From CAZYWA01 sp964650975 [NCBI: uncultured bacterium] (lineage in GTDB: Bacteria; JADJOY01), in assembly GCA_964650975.1 (NCBI GenBank), contig CAZYWA010000131.1, positions 1 through 16,820 of the forward strand: DNA of 16,820 bases, given 5' to 3'. The position numbers were made by a program, and so were the translations under genes. Below are positions 1-8,566 of this stretch, in pieces. Below the pieces are notes generated by a model. The model saw only the letters and a list, made by a program, of their open reading frames with translations, did no database searches and was not told where the DNA came from. Every line of letters begins with the position of its first letter. Within the stretch, counting starts at the first letter, position 1.

Positions 1-317
1 GCGTCGCGGAGGCGGAACCGGTGCGCGAGCTGGCGCGGCGCATCGAGCTGGCGCTCGGCGAGCTGGGCTTCCCGGCCGAGGATCGGCCGTTCGAGCCGCA
101 CGTGACGATCGGCCGGCTACGTGAGGCCCGGCGCTCCGCGGCACTCACCCGGTCGCTCGAGGAGAGTTCCAGCGAGCCGCTCGGCGAGATGGAGGCCACC
201 GAGCTGGTGCTCTTCGAGAGCGACCTCCGGCCCACGGGAGCGCGCCACACGGCATTGGCGCGAGCCCGCGTCGGGCGCGGCTCCGGCGACGAGGGTGCTG
301 GCCCGTCCCTTGCGTAG
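1..317 (+). CDS. thpR: RNA 2',3'-cyclic phosphodiesterase (2'-5' RNA ligase family), C-terminal part
   Basis: The reading frame is already open at the left edge, so only the last ~104 residues are present. The visible part contains HVTIGR within FEPHVTIGRLR. This matches the second HxTxxR catalytic motif of the 2H phosphoesterase family (ThpR/LigT); the first HxTxxR must lie outside the window. Such enzymes open RNA 2',3'-cyclic phosphates to 2'-phosphates and can act as weak 2'-5' RNA ligases. They are soluble cytoplasmic proteins. The end of the fragment, with FESDLRPTGARHTAL, is typical of the family's last strand (LFeS.L.p.G..Y..l). The gene is followed 190 bases later by recA on the same strand; thpR (often after cinA) upstream of recA is a recurring bacterial arrangement. 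Family assignment is good; the exact activity is inferred. Confidence 0.85.
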   Translation, partial: VAEAEPVRELARRIELALGELGFPAEDRPFEPHVTIGRLREARRSAALTRSLEESSSEPLGEMEATELVLFESDLRPTGARHTALARARVGRGSGDEGAGPSLA

Positions 318-350
318 TCGATGAAACGAGCAAATTTCGACGGAGATCCG

Positions 351-371
351 CGAACCGCGGGGCGCGGTTCG
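351..371. repeat. Perfect 9-bp inverted repeat between thpR and recA
   Basis: The arms CGAACCGCG (351-359) and CGCGGTTCG (363-371) are exact reverse complements around a GGG centre. As RNA this is a strong hairpin that could end thpR transcripts, although no T-run follows. As DNA it carries GAAC and GTTC half-sites like those of several LexA operators. However, the half-sites are 11 bp apart rather than the 4 or 7 of known boxes, and the repeat lies about 75 bp upstream of the likely recA -10 element. Its role is therefore undecided. Confidence 0.5.
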
Positions 372-421
372 GGTGCCAGGTGCGCCCGATTCTTCGCACC
401 GCCACTCGGGCGCCGGAAGCA

Positions 422-451
422 CTGAGTGGCGTTTGGCTCTTCGTCTATACT
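422..451 (+). promoter_or_regulatory. Candidate recA promoter
   Basis: TATACT at 446-451 matches the sigma-70 -10 consensus at five of six positions, in a region where such AT-rich hexamers are scarce. The best -35 candidate is CTGAGT at 422-427 with an 18-nt spacer, which is only a half match. A start near 458 would give a leader of about 50 nt before the recA ATG. The weak -35 makes this a moderate call. Confidence 0.45.
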
Positions 452-507
452 GGCGCGCGCCGCGCGGCCGGGGTCCGCGCGCGACGAGCCGCGGGGGAGA
501 CATCGAG

Positions 508-1557
<1,050 letters not shown>

Positions 1558-1617
1558 CATCGTGTCGAATGCCGGGAAGAGACCGCCCCACGCTGCGGGG
1601 TGGCCGGGAGCGGTGCA

Positions 1618-2814
1618 TTGAGCCCATCCTACCTGGACGACTTCAACAAGGTGCTGCGCGTCGGTATCGAGCGCGGTGCCTCGGACGTTCACGTGAAGGT
1701 GGCGCTTCCGCCCATCTTCCGGATCGACGGCCGCCTGGTTCCGCTCAAGGATGCGCCGCGCTACTCGGCGGAGGACGTGACTCACCTCGCCCACGAGATC
1801 ATGGGCGACGAGCGCTACCGCGAGCGGTTCCGCGAGCACAACGACATCGACCTTGCCTACGGCGTCGGAGGCCTGGGACGGTTCCGCGTCAACATCTTCC
1901 AGCAGCGCGGCACGCTGGGCATGGTGTTCCGCCTGATTCCACCGGCGGTCAAGAGCTTCGACGAGCTCAACCTTCCACCGGTGCTCGAGAAGATCGCCGC
2001 CGAGAACCGCGGCCTGATCCTGGTGACCGGCACCACGGGCACCGGCAAGTCGACCTCGCTCGCGGCGATGATCGAGTACATCAACCAGAACCGCACCGAG
2101 CACATCATCACCATCGAGGACCCGATCGAGTTCCTGCACCGCGACAAGAAGTCGATCATCAATCAGCGGCAGATCGGGGTCGATTGCTTCGAGTTCGCGC
2201 GCGCGCTGCGCGGCGCGCTGCGCGAGGACCCGGACGTGATCCTGGTCGGCGAGATGCGCGACTTCGACACCATCGAGACCGCGATCCTGGCGGCCGAGAC
2301 CGGTCACCTGGTGCTCTCGACGTTGCACACGCTCGACGCCACCGAGACCATCAACCGCATCGTGTCGATCTTCCCCTCGTACCAGCAGCGCCATGTGCGC
2401 ATGCAGCTCGCGGCGCTCATCAAGGCGGTGATCTCGCAGCGGCTGATCCCGCGCGCCGACGGCAACGGTCGCGTGCCGGCGGTCGAGGTACTGGTGAGCA
2501 CCAGCCGCATCCGCGAGTGCATCGAGGACGCCGACAAGACCAAGAAGATCACCGAGGCGATCTCGCAGGGCTACACCACGTACGGGATGCAGACCTTCGA
2601 CCAGTCGATCATGTACCTCTACACCAAGGGTCTCATCACCTACGAGGAAGCGCTGCGGCAGTGCACCAACCCCGACGACTTCGCGCTGAAGGTGCGCGGC
2701 ATCTCGTCCACCAGCGACCAGGCGTGGTCGGACTTCGACCGGCGTGCCGAGAAGGAGCCGGAGAAGGAGACCACCCAGGTGGACACGGCGATCGAGCGGT
2801 TCGACCGCAGCTGA
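1618..2814 (+). CDS. PilT/PilU-family type IV pilus retraction ATPase
   Basis: This is a hexameric cytoplasmic AAA-type secretion ATPase that powers pilus disassembly and retraction (twitching, DNA uptake). It has Walker A GTTGTGKST at residues 138-146, the Asp-box region HIITIEDPIEF, Walker B VILVGEMRD at 207-215 with the catalytic-type Glu 212, and the His box TGHLVLSTLHT at 228-238. The C-terminal stretch GMQTFDQ (323-329), followed by LYTKGLITYEEAL, resembles PilU rather than PilT. RIRECIED stands where PilT carries its AIRNLIRE retraction motif. I therefore leave the symbol open. The 398-aa length is longer than classical PilT (about 345); the excess is an acidic, probably disordered tail. 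TTG 1618 is preferred over GTG 1600 because GGGAG (1606-1610) lies 7 nt upstream of it. It starts 60 nt after recA and is probably cotranscribed with it. Confidence 0.92.
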   Translation: MSPSYLDDFNKVLRVGIERGASDVHVKVALPPIFRIDGRLVPLKDAPRYSAEDVTHLAHEIMGDERYRERFREHNDIDLAYGVGGLGRFRVNIFQQRGTLGMVFRLIPPAVKSFDELNLPPVLEKIAAENRGLILVTGTTGTGKSTSLAAMIEYINQNRTEHIITIEDPIEFLHRDKKSIINQRQIGVDCFEFARALRGALREDPDVILVGEMRDFDTIETAILAAETGHLVLSTLHTLDATETINRIVSIFPSYQQRHVRMQLAALIKAVISQRLIPRADGNGRVPAVEVLVSTSRIRECIEDADKTKKITEAISQGYTTYGMQTFDQSIMYLYTKGLITYEEALRQCTNPDDFALKVRGISSTSDQAWSDFDRRAEKEPEKETTQVDTAIERFDRS

Positions 2815-2914
2815 AGAGCCCGGAAGGCCAGCGCGACCGGGTCGGCGCGGCGTCTCGACGGCGGCGGCCGCTCCTCGGGACGCGACCCATTTCACGATCT
2901 CGCGAGCAACGACC

Positions 2915-5545
<2,631 letters not shown>

Positions 5546-5617
5546 ACGAATCTCCCTGCGGCGCGACGACGGGAGTCTGCGGGCGGACGAGCCGCCGCGC
5601 TACGAATACCCGGGCTC

Positions 5618-5654
5618 CCTGGCGTTGTGACCCCGAATTTGCCAGCGCGCCAGG
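5618..5654 (+). terminator. Possible stem-loop after alaS
   Basis: CCTGGCG (5618-5624) and CGCCAGG (5648-5654) are perfect 7-bp arms around a 23-nt loop, 73 nt after the alaS stop. No T-run follows, so it can only be a weak or Rho-assisted terminator candidate. The rest of the 204-base gap between alaS and the convergent bamD gene shows no gene. Confidence 0.25.
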
Positions 5655-5697
5655 AGGCGCGCCGGCGAGCGGGCAGCGATCCGACTTGGGGGTGGGG

Positions 5698-5723
5698 CCC
5701 CGTCCGGATTCACTCCGACGGGG
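5698..5723. terminator. GC-rich hairpin between convergent alaS and bamD-like gene
   Basis: CCCCGTC (5698-5704) pairs exactly with GACGGGG (5717-5723) around a 12-nt loop. A second small stem, GGCTT/AAGCC at 5729-5741, lies between it and the end of the - strand gene. Being symmetrical, the hairpin could stop transcription from either side. Neither side carries a clear T-tract, so the call rests on position and stem strength. Confidence 0.35.
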
Positions 5724-5749
5724 CGGGTGGCTTGAAAAGCCCCCCGAAA

Positions 5750-6691
5750 CTAATAGTTCGGGCCGAGGAAGCTCTTCGCGTCGTCGACTTCTTCCGGATT
5801 GGGTGGCGTCGGCGCGCCCGCGGCCGCCGCGGCCTTGAGGTCGGCGACCTCGCCGCGCAGCGCATCGACGTTCTGCCCTTCGGGAGATGTGGGGAACTCG
5901 CTGGCGAGGCGCGCCACCGCCTTGTCGGCTTCGTCCCACTCGTGACGCTGCGCGTGAGCGCGCGCCGAAAGCTCGAGTGCCGCGGGCTCGACACCGGTTC
6001 CGGGATACCGCGCGAGCAGCTCGTCGAGGCGTCCGATCGCGGCGCGGTAGTCCTCGACCCGCACGTAGAAGCGCGCGATGTAGAGCTCGTGCTCGGCGAC
6101 CCGCTTCAAGGCCTCGGCGAGGCGCTTGTCGACCAGCTCGCGGAGCGGATGGACCGGGAAGCGCTGGGTGAACAGGCGGAACCGGTCGATCGCGACCCGT
6201 GCCGCGGCCTGGTCGCGGTCCACCGTGTCCATCTCGCTGTAGCGGCACATCGCCTCGTAGTAGAGCGCCCACGGCACGAGCTCGTGCGCCGGGTGCTGAC
6301 GGCGGAACTCGGCGAAGCTCGACTCGGCCTCGACCTTCTTGTCGCCGAAATACTGCGCGAGCGCGATGCGGAACTCGGCGTCCACCGCGCGCGCGCTGTA
6401 GGGATGCTCCGCGAGCACGCGCCCGAACGCGGTGACCGCTCCGGAATAGTCGCCTTCCTTCAAGAGCTCGAGGCCGCGGTCGTACTTTTCCTCGGCGGTG
6501 CGCAGCGTGGGCGTGGGGCTGAAGAACTGCCCGATCGACGCGAAGAATCCCGGCGATTCGTCGAGATCGCCGCCGCCGGGCGGAGCCGGATCCGCGGCGC
6601 GCGCGGCGCCGGCGGCCAGCGACACCGCGATCGCGCCGCTCAAGGCGAGTGCCGAGAAAGCGCGGCCGAGGCCGATGCCGACGCGGTTCAA
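5750..6691 (-). CDS. bamD: BamD-like outer membrane assembly TPR protein
   Basis: BamD is the essential TPR scaffold of the BAM complex that inserts beta-barrel proteins into the outer membrane. The 313-aa product has a Sec signal peptide (residues 1 to about 32, ending ARA-AD). Then come TPR-like helical pairs, starting at AEEKYDRGLELLKEGDYSGAV and continuing through HPYSARAVDAEFRIA, VDKRLAEALKRVAEHELYIARFYV and YRAAIGRLDELLARYPG. The spacing and wording fit BamD/YfiO. The last ~45 residues are Ala/Pro-rich and end in FLGPNY. TTG 6691 is the only plausible start giving the whole signal peptide; GGAG lies 5 nt upstream (6697-6700 on the + strand). Unlike classical BamD there is no lipobox cysteine. 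It is transcribed alone, divergently from the exporter operon, from the promoter at 6747-6775. A generic periplasmic TPR protein is the alternative. Confidence 0.82.
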   Translation of the reverse strand: MNRVGIGLGRAFSALALSGAIAVSLAAGAARAADPAPPGGGDLDESPGFFASIGQFFSPTPTLRTAEEKYDRGLELLKEGDYSGAVTAFGRVLAEHPYSARAVDAEFRIALAQYFGDKKVEAESSFAEFRRQHPAHELVPWALYYEAMCRYSEMDTVDRDQAAARVAIDRFRLFTQRFPVHPLRELVDKRLAEALKRVAEHELYIARFYVRVEDYRAAIGRLDELLARYPGTGVEPAALELSARAHAQRHEWDEADKAVARLASEFPTSPEGQNVDALRGEVADLKAAAAAGAPTPPNPEEVDDAKSFLGPNY

Positions 6692-6738
6692 GTGGACTCC
6701 GGAACGGAAGGGTCGAGCGGCACGTGCAGCCCGAGCGA

Positions 6739-6761
6739 AGCGACGGAAGCTAGCCGTCGCT
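6739..6761. promoter_or_regulatory. Inverted repeat centred on the bamD -10 element (candidate operator)
   Basis: AGCGACGG (6739-6746) and CCGTCGCT (6754-6761) are perfect 8-bp inverted arms. The seven central bases AAGCTAG hold the whole - strand -10 hexamer TAGCTT. A dyad placed exactly over a -10 box is the classical position for a repressor operator. It could instead form a hairpin in RNA crossing the region. No regulator is identified. Confidence 0.5.
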
Positions 6762-6775
6762 CCGGGGGGTGTCAA
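6747..6775 (-). promoter_or_regulatory. Promoter for the bamD-like gene
   Basis: On the - strand TTGACA (6775-6770) is followed by a 17-nt spacer and TAGCTT (6752-6747). The -35 is a perfect consensus. The -10 keeps the three most important bases, the first T, the second A and the last T. Transcription would start near 6740 and give a leader of about 50 nt before the TTG start. Confidence 0.65.
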
Positions 6776-6792
6776 ACGGAACTCGTCTCGCC

Positions 6793-6821
6793 TTGACAGC
6801 CCCAGGGGCACTGCATAGTTT
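6793..6821 (+). promoter_or_regulatory. Promoter for the ABC exporter operon
   Basis: TTGACA (6793-6798), a 17-nt spacer and TAGTTT (6816-6821) form a sigma-70 type promoter with a perfect -35 box. Its -35 box lies 17 bp from the -35 box of the leftward bamD promoter, so the two are back to back. Transcription would start near 6828 and leave a long leader of about 185 nt before the ATPase start. Confidence 0.65.
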
Positions 6822-6831
6822 CCGGTGCCCC
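6799..6831. promoter_or_regulatory. Two overlapping inverted repeats within the exporter promoter (candidate operator)
   Basis: GCCCC-A-GGGGC (6799-6809) is a perfect dyad lying wholly in the -35/-10 spacer. Its right half is part of GGGGCAC (6805-6811), which is mirrored exactly by GTGCCCC (6825-6831) on the other side of the -10 box. The shared half-site could bind a dimer in two alternative registers, or allow two RNA hairpins. This is a structural observation; no regulator is known. Confidence 0.45.
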
Positions 6832-7012
6832 GCGCCGTCCCCTTTTCGGCGCGGCGATCAACGATGCCGAATTTTTCCAGCCAGGGAGTCGTCTGAAGGC
6901 GCGACGTCGGTGAGGAGTGCCGGCCGAGCCTGATCCCGCCGCAGCACTCGTCCACATTCGCGTCGACCCGTCCCGGATCACCCGGACGGCGCTGGCGCTC
7001 GGGTAAAAGCTC
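6828..7012 (+). other. Long untranslated leader of the exporter operon
   Basis: This is the remainder of the 321-base gene-free stretch. It contains a stem CGCGCCG/CGGCGCG (6831-6837 with 6847-6853, 9-nt loop). A weak stem CGGC/GCCG (6852-6855 with 6866-6869) follows, with a T5 run right after it at 6872-6876. The two stems share two bases, a layout reminiscent of attenuation, though the second stem is weak. A ten-codon ORF (6864-6896) and a 29-codon ORF (6917-7006) lie here, but neither has a properly spaced ribosome site. No known riboswitch was recognised. Confidence 0.3.
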
Positions 7013-7744
7013 ATGATTGAGGTCGAAAACCTCGTCAAGAAGTACGGTGACTTGCACGCGCTCCGCGACGTGTCGTTCCGGGTCGCCGCCGGCGAGGTGG
7101 TGGGCTTCCTGGGGCCCAACGGCGCCGGCAAGACCACCACGATGCGCATTCTCACGGGCTTCCTGCCCGCCACCAGCGGCACGGTGCGGGTGGACGGGCA
7201 CGACGTCAGCGAGGATTCGATCGAGACCCGGCGGCAGATCGGCTACCTGCCGGAGACCCCGCCGCTCTACAACGACCTCACCGTCGACTCGTACCTGGGC
7301 TTCGTCGCGAAGATCAAGGGAATCCCCCGCGCGCGCCGCGCCGAGCGCATCGACCACGCCGCGGATTCGTGCGGGCTTTCCACCGTCCGGCGGCGCGTGA
7401 TCGGAACCTTGTCGAAAGGTTTCCGCCAGCGCGTCGGCATCGCGCAAGCCCTGGTGCACGATCCCAAGGTGTTGATTCTCGACGAGCCCACGGTGGGTCT
7501 CGACCCGCACCAGATCATCGAGATCCGCAACCTGATCGCCTCGCTCGCGGGCGAGCGCACCGTCGTGCTCTCGACGCACATCCTCCCGGAGGTGGCGCAG
7601 CTCTGCAAGCGGGTGATCATCATCAGCGACGGACGGATCGTCGCCGACACCGCGATCGCGCAGATCCCCGACGGCACCAGCCTCGAGGAGTATTTCATCA
7701 AGACCACATCGGTCCACGTGGCGCAGCACGAGGCCCACGCCTGA
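7013..7744 (+). CDS. ABC transporter ATP-binding protein (GldA-like, ABC-2 type)
   Basis: This is the 243-aa nucleotide-binding subunit of an ABC-2 type exporter. It has the Walker A motif GPNGAGKT at residues 34-41, a Q-loop region near IGYLPETPPLY, the signature sequence LSKGFRQRVG, Walker B VLILDEPT followed by VGLDP, and the switch histidine in STHIL. All catalytic motifs are intact. The PETPPLY wording after the Q-loop position is typical of the GldA/NosF-like exporter branch. ATG 7013 is the first start after an in-frame TAA at 7004-7006; the ribosome site is weak (GGGT about 10 nt upstream). It is the first gene of a four-gene operon with an ABC-2 permease, a GldG-family protein and a DUF4340 protein. 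The promoter is at 6793-6821. Substrate unknown. Confidence 0.93.
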   Translation: MIEVENLVKKYGDLHALRDVSFRVAAGEVVGFLGPNGAGKTTTMRILTGFLPATSGTVRVDGHDVSEDSIETRRQIGYLPETPPLYNDLTVDSYLGFVAKIKGIPRARRAERIDHAADSCGLSTVRRRVIGTLSKGFRQRVGIAQALVHDPKVLILDEPTVGLDPHQIIEIRNLIASLAGERTVVLSTHILPEVAQLCKRVIIISDGRIVADTAIAQIPDGTSLEEYFIKTTSVHVAQHEAHA

Positions 7745-7792
7745 GGCGCCGGCGCGCGCCGTTCGTCCCCCAGCACATTCGGAGCTCTCGAC

Positions 7793-8566
7793 ATGCGGAA
7801 CGTGCTCGCGATCGTGGAAAAGGAGCTGCGCACGTATTTCGTGTCGCCGGTGGCCTACGTCGTGATGACGTGCTTCCTGCTCCTCGCCGGCTGGTTCTTC
7901 TGCAATCTGCTGATCCAGCTCCAGCAATACATCTCGATGGCGCAGAGCTTCCAGCGTTACGAGATGCTGGAGCAGCTCAGCATCTCGAACGCGGTGGTGG
8001 CGCCGCTGGTCGGCAACCTCTGCATCATCCTGCTGTTCATCGTGCCGATCGTGACGATGCGGCTCCTGGCGGAAGAGCGCAAGCTCAAGACCGACGAATT
8101 GCTGCTCACCAGTCCGATCACCATCGGCGAGATCATCGCCGGCAAGTTCCTGGGCTCGTGGGCGTTCATGGCGCTCGGGCTGGTCGGCACGCTGATCTAC
8201 CCGTACATCCTTTTCCACTACTCGAACCCCGATCCGGGACCGCTCATCGCGGGCTACCTGGGGCTGGTGCTGATCACCACCACGTTCGTCGCCACCGGGC
8301 TCTTCGCGTCCAGCCTGACGGACTCCCAGGCGGTCGCGGCGGTGGTGGCGACGGTCATCAACCTGGGCCTCTTCGTGATCGGCTGGCCGGCGCAATCGGT
8401 CTCCGGCGTGCTGGGCAAGGTGCTCGAGCATCTTTCGTTGCAAACCCACTTCGAGTCGCTGGCGAAGGGTGTGATCGAAACCAAGGATCTCGCCTACTTC
8501 GCGACGGTGGTGTTCCTGTTCGTATTCCTCGCGAAGCGTAGCCTCGAGTCGACGCGGTACCGGTGA
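7793..8566 (+). CDS. ABC-2 type permease (GldF-like)
   Basis: This 257-aa inner-membrane subunit has about six hydrophobic segments: AYVVMTCFLLLAGWFF, LVGNLCIILLFIVPIV, the long block from WAFMALGLVGTLIYPYI, LGLVLITTTFVATGLFA, VAAVVATVINLGLFVIG and FATVVFLFVFLA. Between segments 2 and 3 lies RLLAEERKLKTDELLLTSPIT followed by IIAGKFLG, a hallmark of ABC-2/GldF permeases. The N-terminus (IVEKELRTYFVSPVAYVV) is also typical. GGAG at 7781-7784 is a good ribosome site 8 nt before the ATG. It follows the ATPase gene by 48 nt and overlaps the next gene by four bases (GTGA), implying coupled translation. It presumably forms a homodimeric channel with the ATPase. Confidence 0.92.
   Translation: MRNVLAIVEKELRTYFVSPVAYVVMTCFLLLAGWFFCNLLIQLQQYISMAQSFQRYEMLEQLSISNAVVAPLVGNLCIILLFIVPIVTMRLLAEERKLKTDELLLTSPITIGEIIAGKFLGSWAFMALGLVGTLIYPYILFHYSNPDPGPLIAGYLGLVLITTTFVATGLFASSLTDSQAVAAVVATVINLGLFVIGWPAQSVSGVLGKVLEHLSLQTHFESLAKGVIETKDLAYFATVVFLFVFLAKRSLESTRYR

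Noticed and set aside
321-425. Small ORF of 34 codons just after thpR
   Set aside because: No ribosome site, and the inverted repeat at 351-371 lies inside it; the Arg/Gly-rich product has no recognised feature.
373-507. N-terminal extension of RecA by 45 residues
   Set aside because: The extension overlaps the promoter, is Arg/Gly-rich and unlike RecA. ATG 508 has a strong ribosome site.
318-507. Canonical LexA box for recA
   Set aside because: Neither GAAC-N4-GTTC, GTTC-N7-GTTC nor CTGT-N8-ACAG is present; the only dyad has an 11-bp gap and sits far upstream of the promoter.
6864-6896. Ten-codon leader peptide candidate before the exporter operon
   Set aside because: No Shine-Dalgarno and no run of a regulatory amino acid, so there is no basis to call an attenuation peptide.
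6917-7006. 29-codon ORF in frame with and just upstream of the ABC ATPase
   Set aside because: It ends at TAA 7004-7006; GGTGAGGA is directly against the GTG with no spacing, and the product resembles no protein.
6692-8449. Upstream extension of the BamD-like frame on the - strand to nearly 900 residues
   Set aside because: The extension runs antisense to the ABC ATPase and permease genes. The signal peptide starting at TTG 6691, with a ribosome site and a promoter upstream, marks the real start.
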